From Sulfurimonas sp. (GTDB lineage Bacteria > Campylobacterota > Campylobacteria > Campylobacterales > Sulfurimonadaceae), in contig NZ_JAQTOD010000003.1 in the NCBI RefSeq assembly GCF_028713515.1, positions 62,001 through 126,000 of the forward strand: 64,000 bases of DNA, written 5' to 3'. The notes beneath the pieces were generated by a model. That model had not been told where the DNA came from. It saw only the letters and a list, made by a program, of their open reading frames with translations, and did no database searches. The position numbers were made by a program, and so were the translations under genes. This document shows, piece by piece, positions 56,517-64,000 of this stretch; within the stretch, counting starts at the first letter, position 1; each line of letters begins with the position of its first letter.

Positions 56517-57899
56517 TTAAAACACCTCACTTTCTAAATATAAATTATCAAAACCCCACATTTCTTGCTCTACATTATGATTTATTGGAATCTTAAAGCC
56601 ATCCATCAAGCCTCGTTCTATCATTACATTATGAGTGTGTGCAAAATGATAAGGATTGACGCTCTCTATGTCTAAGTTTTGCCAATAGGTTAATAATTCG
56701 TAGTTTTTCATAAGCAGAGGTTTTGGAGTAGGTATTGAGAGTTTTTTATCTCTATATATATAAAGCTTATCATCAATCCAAACTTCATATAGATTCGGTT
56801 TAGTTTTTTTGAAATTTATCCATTTAGTAGGGATACTTTTAAATTTACTTTTTATAACTTTTGATTTTTTAGAGTATTCACCAATCTGCTTTATAATGTT
56901 GTTACTGTCAATATGTTTTAAAGTGAGCAAACCGCTATCATACTCTAAACAGCGACCGTTATCTTCTATAAGTATAAAGTAATCATCCTCTTTACTCCAC
57001 TCGCATAGTCTCGGCTCTCTGATGGTTAAATCTGTAAGATGATACCAATCTTGCTCAAAGGCGAAAACCTTTTGATATACCCATTGTGGTATTGTTGAAT
57101 GAGAAGTGGTTATGCGTCTAATTTTATTTTTGATATACCAAGCTTGTAGAAAATTCAAATCCTCGCCCGTTCTTAAATCCATAAATGACTTTGTAGTATA
57201 TTTCATAATATAGCCAACAGGGTTGTTAATTGCAGTTTGAAAGCCTTTGGTATCTCCATCTGCTGAGTTATTGATTGGTTTATGATTTTGAGGAGCAGGG
57301 AAATAACGAACAAAATCTTTTTGAAAAGATGAAAATGAATCTTCAGGAACCCAGAACAAAATGTGCATGTGTGGAACACCGTCTTTATGTGGCTCGGTTG
57401 ATTTTAGATAAATATAGGGTCGTGAGCTTTTCTTTAGTTGTTTAAAGGCATAGCCAGCAGAGAATCTATACCATTGAAAACATAAAATATTATACAAATC
57501 TTTTGCGTTAAACTGCTCTTTGTTGTTTATCTTATCTCTGAGTAATCCATACACTGCATTGTTTGGAATATGTTTTAAATACTCTTCTCTTTTTATTTCG
57601 CTTTTATTATCCCATTTATCATAGTTAGAAGTTAAAAAACCTCTAAAAAATCCATCAAGTGTTATTGTTAAAAATAATGGCTTTAGATTTTGAGAGATTG
57701 CCAAAGAGTGCATCGTGTTTATTTTGTTTGAGAGCTGCGCATAATATCTCTCGCTGATATTTGCAGAAAACGAAACTTCAAGAAGTGATTTAACTTGACC
57801 TGATGAAGTTGTAAAAGAGTTATCTTCTAGATACTTCTTTTGTGTATCAAGTTTTTGTCTTGCAAATTTTAAATCGTTATATGTTAAGCCGTAGTTCAT
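56517..57899 (-). CDS. HUH-type rolling-circle replication initiator (pII/GPA-like)
   Basis: 460 residues from the ATG at 57899 (GGAG eight bases upstream; an in-frame GTG at 57908 is less likely). Motif 1 FLTITLD (about 76-82), the HUH motif HMH (H177, H179 in DGVPHMHILFW), and motif 3 YIMKYTTK (Y230 and Y234, K233) match replication gene A-type initiators. It should nick the double-stranded phage DNA at the origin and start rolling-circle synthesis. Its position after pIV differs from Ff, where gene II is first. The C-terminal third is unassigned. Confidence 0.9.
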   Translation of the reverse strand: MNYGLTYNDLKFARQKLDTQKKYLEDNSFTTSSGQVKSLLEVSFSANISERYYAQLSNKINTMHSLAISQNLKPLFLTITLDGFFRGFLTSNYDKWDNKSEIKREEYLKHIPNNAVYGLLRDKINNKEQFNAKDLYNILCFQWYRFSAGYAFKQLKKSSRPYIYLKSTEPHKDGVPHMHILFWVPEDSFSSFQKDFVRYFPAPQNHKPINNSADGDTKGFQTAINNPVGYIMKYTTKSFMDLRTGEDLNFLQAWYIKNKIRRITTSHSTIPQWVYQKVFAFEQDWYHLTDLTIREPRLCEWSKEDDYFILIEDNGRCLEYDSGLLTLKHIDSNNIIKQIGEYSKKSKVIKSKFKSIPTKWINFKKTKPNLYEVWIDDKLYIYRDKKLSIPTPKPLLMKNYELLTYWQNLDIESVNPYHFAHTHNVMIERGLMDGFKIPINHNVEQEMWGFDNLYLESEVF

Positions 57900-57925
57900 G
57901 GTTATCACTCCAAAGTTAATTTTTA

Positions 57926-59224
57926 TTACTGAATTTCTATTGAAATATTGAATATCTCTTTTTTGTCTGATTTGGTTTTATGTGTAAAAATATCTCTTAT
58001 AAATGGAATATCCTCAAAAAATGGAAGAGCCTCATTTTTATCATTTATTGAATCTTTTGTTAAACCAGAAAGTAATAATATATCTCCCTTTTTAACACTA
58101 AATTTATTTATAATTGAGTTATCCGAGGTAATTGGATAATCCCCAGAAGAGAGAATTTCGCCGTAGTTCAATGCAAAATCTAAGTTAATTGTTTCGCCAA
58201 CTATGTTAGGAGTTGCTAAGACTTTAAAACCTATATCTTTGTATTTATATTTTTTTGATTGATTGGTACCATTGTCGGTCGTTAAAACAAAATTTTCATC
58301 AAGAAACGGAATGGAAACAACTTTTTTATAGTCTAGTTTGTCATTATCACTTATCAAGTAGCTAGTTGACTGAATAATATCAAGTGCACCCTGAATGCTT
58401 AAAGCTTTTAGTGAACCCTTGAACCCTGCGACAGCTTCGCCAGTAAGCAATGCACCACTTTTTGAAAGTAAAGAGAAATCAAAATTTATAGAAGAATTTA
58501 AACCAACCTCTTTGAGTTTTTCTTTGTTGGTTGAAAATATAGTTATTTTTAAAGTTACTTGCTCTTTTTTTATGTCTAAAAATTCAATTTGCTCTTTTAT
58601 CTTATCTATCAAGCAAACATTTTTAGAAGTCTGTTTAAATATGATTGTTTTAGAGATATTTGAGTAAACATAAGGAACGGTTGAGAAATCCAAAAATGAC
58701 TTAATATTTTCAAACTGTAAATAATCTAGCTTTTGAGTTGAAAAAGAGATGTTTAAATCATTTTTTAAATCTGGTTGCTGTGGATTAGTAGAATTAAAAA
58801 TTATAGGGCGACCCGTAATAGGATCTATTCTTTGTTCGTTTGATTGATAAGGCTGATTATAATTTTGATTAAAAGATTGAGATTTGCGCTGTATAAAACT
58901 ATTATTATCTGATGTTGACTCACCTGGTTGATTTTGATTTAAAAATGAATCTTTAATTGAAGAATTTGAATTTGAAATAATATATATACCATCATCATTT
59001 GAAATCTTAAAACCATTAGCATATAAAAGACTCTTAAGATATGGCAAATATGTTGATTTATTATAATCTGACGGTAAATCAACCAAAAGAGTTTTTGGAA
59101 CATCATTGGAAAATATGATATTAATTTTGTCCTTTTTTTGAACAATAAAAACTAAATCAGACAATGTTATAGTCTGAGCAAATAGTGAAATGCTAATTAT
59201 TAGCAGGGATATTAAGCGAAACAT
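57926..59224 (-). CDS. phage secretin (pIV-like)
   Basis: 432 residues. A signal peptide (MFRLISLLIISISLFA) is followed by N0/N1-like domains (about 20-120), a Gln/Asn-rich linker, and the secretin domain. The domain contains VPFLDENFVLTT-like and KGDILLLSGLTKDS sequences and ends with the PFFEDIPFIRDIF motif (near 400). It should form the outer-membrane exit pore for the virion. The gene start overlaps the Zot gene end by 32 bases, the usual pI-pIV coupling. A host-encoded secretin is therefore not required. Confidence 0.92.
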   Translation of the reverse strand: MFRLISLLIISISLFAQTITLSDLVFIVQKKDKINIIFSNDVPKTLLVDLPSDYNKSTYLPYLKSLLYANGFKISNDDGIYIISNSNSSIKDSFLNQNQPGESTSDNNSFIQRKSQSFNQNYNQPYQSNEQRIDPITGRPIIFNSTNPQQPDLKNDLNISFSTQKLDYLQFENIKSFLDFSTVPYVYSNISKTIIFKQTSKNVCLIDKIKEQIEFLDIKKEQVTLKITIFSTNKEKLKEVGLNSSINFDFSLLSKSGALLTGEAVAGFKGSLKALSIQGALDIIQSTSYLISDNDKLDYKKVVSIPFLDENFVLTTDNGTNQSKKYKYKDIGFKVLATPNIVGETINLDFALNYGEILSSGDYPITSDNSIINKFSVKKGDILLLSGLTKDSINDKNEALPFFEDIPFIRDIFTHKTKSDKKEIFNISIEIQ

Positions 59225-60389
59225 TTAAAACCTCTTTTTGAAATTTTTCATTTTTAGAATAAGAACGAATAAAAACATCGGAGCATAACTTATCAATACC
59301 GATTTGAGTTAAGCCATATTTTGATGTATATGTAACTAAATCAGTCACAGAAAATCTTTGATTATTTGATATACAATCATTTTCAACACAAACAACACTA
59401 AAAGAATCTACATTATTGATGTTTTGAGGAGCTGGAGAGTTAAGAATTGGAGATTGTACTGCGTTTATATTTTTAGAATTAGTTGCAAGTGTTGCTTTTT
59501 TTGAATCATCATTAGCATGAGAAAAGCGAGATATAATCATATTAAAAACTAAAAAAACAACAGCAAGAAGAACAACAGCTATAAATATATATTTATAAAT
59601 TACTTTTTTGCTTTGAGTGTTGGCACCAGAAGAGTAGAGGGCATAAACAGAAGCACGGAAATTAACTTTTATTGTATCAGAATGAGCATTTTTATATAAA
59701 TGGTAATTGATATACTGATGATAAGTAAAAACACTGCTACGAACGCGCAAAGAGCTTGCAACTGCTTTATAGAAGAACTCGCCAAAAGTTAAATATTTGC
59801 GATTAACAAGAGAGAAATTTTGAGTGATTAAAATGATGTCTTGGTGCAAGTGTCTATGATAAGAAAGCCACCAAATTAAAACTGTATTTGAATCAGAAAA
59901 GTAGTTATGACACTCATCAATTATAAATAGAGTGTCTAAAATATTTAACTCTCTTGATTTTTCAATTAAGACACTATCGTCTGCTTTTTCAAGATATAAA
60001 GTGTGCAATATAGTAAAACTCTCTAAAAGCTTATCAATTTCTAGATTATATGCAACAACTTTTTTAACACTTTGAACCTCTGTATCAGAAGCTAAAGCAC
60101 TCTCATTTGGTATCAATTTTTTCTCTTTGGTAAAAAAGTGATTTTTGTTTATTGATGGAGTTTTTATAGAAGAAAATATTGATTTTAGTAATGATTGTTT
60201 TTTATCTGATTTTGAAGCAATCAAAGCATTATCATTAAAAAACTCAAAATTAAATTCATTGATATTTGTATAGAAATTTTTATATTTTCCATACTGTTTA
60301 TGAGACGAATCTATAAAACAGTTATATGCATGATTTACTGCATTGTATGTTTTACCAGAACCGGGAACACCTGTATAATACTCTATCAC
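59193..60389 (-). CDS. Zot/pI-type phage assembly ATPase
   Basis: 398 residues from a GTG start with AGAGGA upstream. Walker A is GVPGSGKT (7-14) and Walker B is LFIIDEC (154-160), in an N-terminal cytoplasmic FtsK-like ATPase domain (zonular occludens toxin family). One membrane helix (about 267-288) is followed by a periplasmic tail of 110 residues with an internal Cys pair (CVENDC), which should contact the secretin. It energises virion extrusion. The name Zot does not imply toxicity here. Confidence 0.93.
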   Translation of the reverse strand: MIEYYTGVPGSGKTYNAVNHAYNCFIDSSHKQYGKYKNFYTNINEFNFEFFNDNALIASKSDKKQSLLKSIFSSIKTPSINKNHFFTKEKKLIPNESALASDTEVQSVKKVVAYNLEIDKLLESFTILHTLYLEKADDSVLIEKSRELNILDTLFIIDECHNYFSDSNTVLIWWLSYHRHLHQDIILITQNFSLVNRKYLTFGEFFYKAVASSLRVRSSVFTYHQYINYHLYKNAHSDTIKVNFRASVYALYSSGANTQSKKVIYKYIFIAVVLLAVVFLVFNMIISRFSHANDDSKKATLATNSKNINAVQSPILNSPAPQNINNVDSFSVVCVENDCISNNQRFSVTDLVTYTSKYGLTQIGIDKLCSDVFIRSYSKNEKFQKEVLNVSLNIPANN

Positions 60390-60403
60390 TTTTTTTATCC
60401 TCT

Positions 60404-60481
60404 TTATTTTTTGATTTTATTTATCTTTGCAACTATTTTTAAAATCTTTTCACACAGCTTGTCTATTTGGATTTGAGTCAT
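60404..60481 (-). CDS. 25-residue ORF between pVI and Zot
   Basis: Read directly: ATG at 60481, stop at 60404, preceded by AAGG ten bases upstream and starting ten bases after the pVI stop. The peptide is Lys/Ile-rich and amphipathic with no membrane helix. It could be a small regulatory or translational-coupling peptide; it may also be spurious. Confidence 0.35.
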   Translation of the reverse strand: MTQIQIDKLCEKILKIVAKINKIKK

Positions 60482-60490
60482 TTTTTAGCC

Positions 60491-60952
60491 TTATGAAGCA
60501 GTAATCGCACTACTGAAATTCATAACTAAAGTTGTAGTTTTTTCTAACAATTTTGAAAAACTTAAATATAAAAATTTCATCAATCTAAAAGTAAGAGCGG
60601 AAGCTATAAAGGGAAAAGCTATATTAAAACCTGTAGTAAAACCAGAAGCATTCAGAAATAAAAAAATAACATCAGCGGAACCACCACCGCCAGACATTGT
60701 TTGAATACGAACTAAAAGAGCAGAAATTAAATTAAAAGCAGATATAAGAGAATCAACAGTGAAATAGAAAAAAGCTATCAAAATGGCAAACAAAGCAACA
60801 ATCATGACTATAACAATTACAAAAAGCAGTTTTCTTGATAAAAATCTAAAATTAGATAAAAGTGAAGCTGTGTTAAAAAAACCAGTATATTTACTAATAA
60901 AAGCGAAAATAAGACCAAATCCATTTGCAACCATAGAAAAAAAAGCTAACAT
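60491..60952 (-). CDS. pVI-like minor coat / membrane protein
   Basis: 153 residues with about four hydrophobic segments (about 1-20, 40-62, 68-88 and 100-125) and a short Gly-rich loop. The size, hydrophobicity and position after the pIII-like gene and before Zot are those of filamentous phage pVI (DUF2523-like) proteins, which cap the virion end with pIII. It starts directly at the pIII stop. The family is inferred mainly from context. Confidence 0.75.
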   Translation of the reverse strand: MLAFFSMVANGFGLIFAFISKYTGFFNTASLLSNFRFLSRKLLFVIVIVMIVALFAILIAFFYFTVDSLISAFNLISALLVRIQTMSGGGGSADVIFLFLNASGFTTGFNIAFPFIASALTFRLMKFLYLSFSKLLEKTTTLVMNFSSAITAS

Positions 60953-62860
60953 TTAAAAGCCTCCTATAAAAATAGTTACAGCGAAAGCCATTCCGCCAAT
61001 TGCAACAACATTTGAAAAAATAGGACTAATTTTAGAAATATTATTTAACATTGGAGGGCATAAATCAGTAGATTTGCCACGAAAATTAATAACTAAAGAG
61101 TTGCCACAACTACCAGAGGGAAAAGTTGGAGCAGTCCAGCCACCAGTAATTAGAGTTTTTGTTGTATCAAAAGAAGTTTTGGCAGTATCTAGTTGAGTTT
61201 TTATATTGTCAATCATTGTTTTACCATTATTGAACATTTCTGTAACATCCGATAAATTAAAAGGTGTAAATTCACTAAGAGTTGGAAAACTAAAAGCAGG
61301 CATAGCAGCATTAACCAAATCTTGACCAGTAGTGGTGGTAGGAGATAAAGGAGCTGAAGCAATTGGTGCACCGTCTGAACCTACAAGAGGAATCATTTCG
61401 GTAACTTTCAAAGGAGTAGGTTTTATGGTTACTATAGGACTAGTTTTAGTAATAACTAATTGGTCAGGAGTAGGTTCAGAAATATATCCGGGAACATCGA
61501 ATGTATAGCCAACCGTGCTAGTTTTACCTGTTGGAGAAACAGTTGTTACGGATGTACTGCCTTTCTTTAAAGGCTCATTAACTATTGTTTCGGAAGTACT
61601 AAAAGAGCCATCAGGATAAGCAGAAGTACTAGTCCAAACTTTAGACGGAAAACCATCAATAACGGTTCTTGCAACAGTATTAGTCTGCGGAACAACCATA
61701 GCAGTAGTTGTTACAGGAGGAGGAGTTAAAGAATAAGGCTTTGGCACATAATCTGCAAAAAGGTCAGGATATTGTTGCACTAAATTAGGGGGATCTTTAA
61801 AAGGTAAAGATTGTGGATACATGATTGTAGTATCTTGAACTTGACGCTGAGGAGTAGCGCTAATAGTTTCAGAAGAAATATTGGCAGAACCAGAACTTTG
61901 ATTAACATTAGGAATAGGATTAGTATTATTATCTTTAGAAACTTCATTCATTCTATTCCATCTATCAATGTTTGCAATATTTAACTCATCTGATACTTCT
62001 GGAGCCAAAGAGGGATTTTTAGGGAAAAATTCATCACGAAGATAATTATAATAGGCATTATTGTTTAAAGAATCGCCAGAGCCTGAAGTTTTTTCAGTTG
62101 CAGTTACAGGAATGGTTACACTATTATTTTCAATTTTTGGAAGTCCAGCGCTATATTCCATATCTTTTTTTAAAAGAGGACTATCTGAAGCTAAGTTGGC
62201 CCACCAATCAAGAGCTTTTCCTAATGCTCTTCGTAAAGAATTATGTATGCCCATACCATTAGCAAGAGCATTTAATAAATCATTCGCATCAGTTTTTAAA
62301 TAATCACGATAAGAAACACATTTAGAAGGATATTTCATGCCCCATAAACTAATTCTTGATGTAGTAGAAACACCACCATTATTACGACAATTTGTAGGTT
62401 GACCATCATAGTCATGTAAATTAACACAAGTATGAGTTAGAGGGCTTAAAGATAAAGGAGCTGTACAAGTTAATGGAGCAGTACAAGTATGAGTAGAAGC
62501 ATTCCATACCTCTGGAGCAATACAAGCAGTAGAACATGAAACATCAACTTTATGTAAAGAATATCGAACAGAAGTATAATTAGAAAAAATAGTACAGGCA
62601 TCCTGTTTAAAAATATTTGTATTTTGTGACCATATCCAATTTTGAACACCAAATTTATCATTACACAAAGAACGAGAAGCAGAACCATTTAAGTCAGTAG
62701 ATGGATAACCATATTGAATATTTTTATCATTTATATAATTCGCACAAGTAGTAGGAGCGTCAGCTGTACCATTAGGAGAATAAGGAGAATAATCGGCACC
62801 TGTATATGTTTGAGCAAACAAAGAAAAATACAAAGAAAAAATAATAAAAAATATCTTCAT
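60953..62860 (-). CDS. pIII-like receptor-binding minor coat protein
   Basis: 635 residues from the ATG at 62860; a longer in-frame ORF (62908) overlaps the previous gene and lacks a signal. The N-terminus MKIFFIIFSLYFSLFA is a signal peptide. A Cys-rich domain covers about 20-190 (more than ten cysteines), followed by helix-rich segments and a Pro/Thr/Ser-rich linker (about 360-540). A C-terminal hydrophobic anchor (last 25 residues) ends the protein. Layout and position match filamentous phage adsorption protein pIII. The Cys-rich domain is the expected host-range determinant. Confidence 0.82.
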   Translation of the reverse strand: MKIFFIIFSLYFSLFAQTYTGADYSPYSPNGTADAPTTCANYINDKNIQYGYPSTDLNGSASRSLCNDKFGVQNWIWSQNTNIFKQDACTIFSNYTSVRYSLHKVDVSCSTACIAPEVWNASTHTCTAPLTCTAPLSLSPLTHTCVNLHDYDGQPTNCRNNGGVSTTSRISLWGMKYPSKCVSYRDYLKTDANDLLNALANGMGIHNSLRRALGKALDWWANLASDSPLLKKDMEYSAGLPKIENNSVTIPVTATEKTSGSGDSLNNNAYYNYLRDEFFPKNPSLAPEVSDELNIANIDRWNRMNEVSKDNNTNPIPNVNQSSGSANISSETISATPQRQVQDTTIMYPQSLPFKDPPNLVQQYPDLFADYVPKPYSLTPPPVTTTAMVVPQTNTVARTVIDGFPSKVWTSTSAYPDGSFSTSETIVNEPLKKGSTSVTTVSPTGKTSTVGYTFDVPGYISEPTPDQLVITKTSPIVTIKPTPLKVTEMIPLVGSDGAPIASAPLSPTTTTGQDLVNAAMPAFSFPTLSEFTPFNLSDVTEMFNNGKTMIDNIKTQLDTAKTSFDTTKTLITGGWTAPTFPSGSCGNSLVINFRGKSTDLCPPMLNNISKISPIFSNVVAIGGMAFAVTIFIGGF

Positions 62861-62861
62861 A

Positions 62862-62978
62862 TTACAAACTAAAAAGAGATAAAACAGCAAAGAAACTAGA
62901 TAAGGCAAAGCCCCAATAAACGCCGATTGAAAAGAAGTAGTTAAAATACATATCAGAAGACAAAGCTAAAATTTCCAT
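62862..62978 (-). CDS. 38-residue single-helix membrane protein
   Basis: Read directly: ATG at 62978, stop at 62862, one base before the pIII ATG and one base after the previous stop. The sequence opens MEILALSSDMYFNYFF, and residues 12-35 are a hydrophobic helix with Gly, Trp, Ala and Ser. The size and position suggest a minor coat protein of the pVII/pIX type. Confidence 0.65.
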   Translation of the reverse strand: MEILALSSDMYFNYFFSIGVYWGFALSSFFAVLSLFSL

Positions 62979-62979
62979 T

Positions 62980-63405
62980 TTAAAACCTTTTTGAAGATGA
63001 GATATTTACAACAGTTAAAACCATAAAAAATAGAAATACAAAACCAAAAAGAACACCGCTTAACGAGTTCATATAATTAAAATCTCTTTGGTTTATGCCT
63101 AATGCGTTAGTAGCTAAAGACCAATCTATAAGATGAGATTGTTCACGAAGTCTTAAAAAATCAGAACCAACAAAACCTTTAGAATTTAAACAACCAAGAG
63201 TGGAAGTGCCAGAATTTCTACAATCTGTTATATTTGTTTGACGAGTTGATGATAAACCTAAATCAGAAAATATTATTTTTGGATAGTAAGAGATTAAATA
63301 GGTTGTAGCGTTTTCATCAAAATCACTAAAATAGACACCTTGAACGGATATAGAACCAAAAGAAAGACTAAAAGATAAAGCGAGTAGTAATAAGATTCGT
63401 TTCAT
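62980..63405 (-). CDS. secreted/membrane protein of the virion module
   Basis: 141 residues with a signal peptide (MKRILLLLALSFSLSFG). A short periplasmic domain with a single Cys pair (near 62 and 72) follows, and a C-terminal helix (about 112-135) ends with SSSKRF. The topology (signal, small exposed domain, anchor) is that of a second tip protein or an assembly factor. No family recognised. It lies between the coat-like mini-protein and the 38-residue gene. Confidence 0.65.
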   Translation of the reverse strand: MKRILLLLALSFSLSFGSISVQGVYFSDFDENATTYLISYYPKIIFSDLGLSSTRQTNITDCRNSGTSTLGCLNSKGFVGSDFLRLREQSHLIDWSLATNALGINQRDFNYMNSLSGVLFGFVFLFFMVLTVVNISSSKRF

Positions 63406-63415
63406 TTTTTAACCT

Positions 63416-63526
63416 TTAAAATAATAGTTTGATTGATTTTTTAATACCCCAAATAACAGCAAAACCAACAAGTGCAGAACCTAATAAGATAGTAAGATTT
63501 ATGATGTCTATAGTAGGAGTAAGCAT
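63416..63526 (-). CDS. 36-residue membrane mini-protein, minor coat candidate
   Basis: Read directly: ATG at 63526, stop at 63416, directly upstream of the 141-residue gene. It begins MLTPTIDIINLTILLGSALV and ends in a basic tail IKKSIKLLF. The single helix with basic C-terminus resembles the mature major coat protein and small end-cap proteins. It lies 36 bases downstream of the coat gene, across a hairpin. Confidence 0.7.
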   Translation of the reverse strand: MLTPTIDIINLTILLGSALVGFAVIWGIKKSIKLLF

Positions 63527-63540
63527 TTTATATCCTTATA

Positions 63541-63560
63541 ATAAGGGGCGAACCCCCTAT
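63541..63560 (-). terminator. GGGG-UUCG-CCCC hairpin after the coat gene
   Basis: Eight-base-pair stem with a UUCG loop on the minus-strand RNA (one G-U pair), starting three bases after the coat stop. In Ff phages a terminator sits at the same place to raise coat mRNA abundance. There is no U run, so it may attenuate or stabilise rather than terminate. Confidence 0.55.
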
Positions 63561-63562
63561 AA

Positions 63563-63760
63563 TTAAGCTCTTAACAAGCCCATTGCTTTTTTTATTGACC
63601 ACATAACAGCGGCAGCAATAAGAACAGCACCAGCAACAGTCTCAAAATCTGTTGTTGCAATTGTTGGAGCAGTTAAAGCAGCAGAAGCTTGAGAAGCAAC
63701 AGCAGTTACAGCAACACCAGCAGCGATTAAACGCTCACGAAAATTAAGTTTTTTTAACAT
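63563..63760 (-). CDS. major coat protein precursor (pVIII-like)
   Basis: 65 residues from the ATG at 63760 (AGGGG nine bases upstream); a longer in-frame ORF from 63802 has no function. Signal peptide MLKKLNFRERLIAAGVAVTA is cut after ASQASA. The mature protein of about 38 residues starts ALTAPTIATTDFE and has an Ala/Val helix (VAGAVLIAAAVMW). It ends in a basic tail (SIKKAMGLLRA) that would contact DNA. The acidic N-terminus, helix and basic C-terminus are the Inoviridae coat pattern. Confidence 0.88.
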   Translation of the reverse strand: MLKKLNFRERLIAAGVAVTAVASQASAALTAPTIATTDFETVAGAVLIAAAVMWSIKKAMGLLRA

Positions 63761-63839
63761 AAGAAACCCCTTTGGGTAGATAAAGTATTTGGGCTTACAC
63801 AAGAGGACTGGAAACCAATCTCAATCACTGCCAACATAC

Positions 63840-64000
63840 TTAAGCCTTTGAAGTTTGTTTAGATTGAGACAAAGAATTTTTAATGAATTCTGCACCATTA
63901 TCAAATGAATCAACCATAAAAATATCGCCACCTTGATATTTTCTAGGGAGGTCGCCAGAGATAAAAAAAGGCATTTTTGAATTGCGATAATTGCGAATAA
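63840..64000 (-). CDS. partial ORF, C-terminal end only (prophage)
   Basis: About 52 codons reach the right edge. The tail reads ...DLPRKYQGGDIFMVDSF and ends SQSKQTSKA. In filamentous phages the gene upstream of the coat is often the single-strand DNA-binding pV, and the hydrophilic tail fits that, but there is not enough sequence to assign it. Confidence 0.5.
   Translation of the reverse strand, partial: IRNYRNSKMPFFISGDLPRKYQGGDIFMVDSFDNGAEFIKNSLSQSKQTSKA

Larger units (their letters stand above)
55393..64000 (-). mobile_element. inovirus-like filamentous prophage, right part outside the window
   Basis: All genes from 55457 to 64000 are on the minus strand and packed with zero- to few-base gaps. 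Order in transcription: partial gene, coat pVIII, 36-aa mini-protein, 141-aa protein, 38-aa mini-protein, pIII-like, pVI-like, 25-aa peptide, Zot/pI, secretin pIV, HUH replication protein, 54-aa ORF, integrase. No holin, lysin, capsid or terminase genes occur, so export is by extrusion. Compared with Ff phages, the replication gene lies downstream of pIV and the integrase is added. Confidence 0.9.

Noticed and set aside
59193..60389. Virulence toxin annotation for the Zot-like gene
   Set aside because: Zot homologues are phage pI assembly ATPases; the surrounding genes and domain layout support that role.

Overview
The window looks like a chromosome segment from a sulfur-oxidising Campylobacterota (epsilonproteobacterial) bacterium, most likely Sulfurimonas or a close relative. 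The evidence is AT-rich coding, a ruvC-dnaA-dnaN-gyrB locus, RNase J with an Asn-rich N-terminal extension, sigma54-type promoters in front of hook genes, a PAS/soluble chemoreceptor pair resembling Campylobacter CetB/CetA, and overall gene content. The genus call is inference from memory, not from a search.

Layout. 1-9,541: typA (partial), a CCA-adding enzyme, queF, a degenerate GGDEF/EAL membrane protein, gyrB, dnaN, dnaA and ruvC. Clusters of TTCAC-core DnaA boxes lie on both sides of dnaA, and a DnaA-trio-like run sits in the dnaA-dnaN gap, which fits a bipartite oriC. 9,589-18,683: hemerythrin/PAS protein, ppnP, DUF808 protein, RNase J, rsmA, a hisF-phosphorylase-rlmN operon, then a 680-bp AT-rich gap with more DnaA boxes and a near-consensus parS, and an RluA-type pseudouridine synthase. 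18,776-29,803: purB, nrdA, mscS-type channel, MFS carrier, PAS protein plus soluble chemoreceptor, B12-binding radical SAM protein, citrate synthase. 29,944-34,899: an outer-membrane protein, then a six-gene minus-strand operon of lipoproteins, thioredoxin, an ankyrin lipoprotein, a DUF309 protein and a rhodanese-like protein. This operon contains a 0.5-kb duplication. 34,981-43,567: a Suv3-like RNA helicase, a polysaccharide deacetylase, and a tightly coupled TonB receptor/periplasmic protein/GGDEF-EAL operon. 43,984-50,383: flagellar fliK-flgD-flgE and a second, much larger hook protein, with two sigma54-type promoters. 50,487-55,231: purT, a flavoprotein/iron-sulfur pair of the succinate dehydrogenase/fumarate reductase family, yajQ, and a helix-turn-helix coiled-coil protein.

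55,305-64,000 (running off the right edge): tRNA-Ser(GGA) followed by an integrated filamentous phage (inovirus-like). Transcribed right to left are an unidentified partial gene, a major coat protein with signal peptide, several one-helix mini-proteins, a pIII-like adsorption protein, a pVI-like membrane protein, a Zot/pI assembly ATPase, a pIV-like secretin, an HUH replication initiator and a tyrosine integrase next to the tRNA. Four coding sequences in this block are shorter than 60 codons and were read directly from the sequence. This prophage is the strongest candidate for an undescribed system in the window.

How the parts work together: the left third holds the replication origin with its initiator, clamp, gyrase and probable ParB-binding sites. 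The middle combines core metabolism with sensing (c-di-GMP, chemotaxis). The flagellar block is under sigma54-type promoters. The right end is a self-contained phage assembly and export unit with its own integration module.
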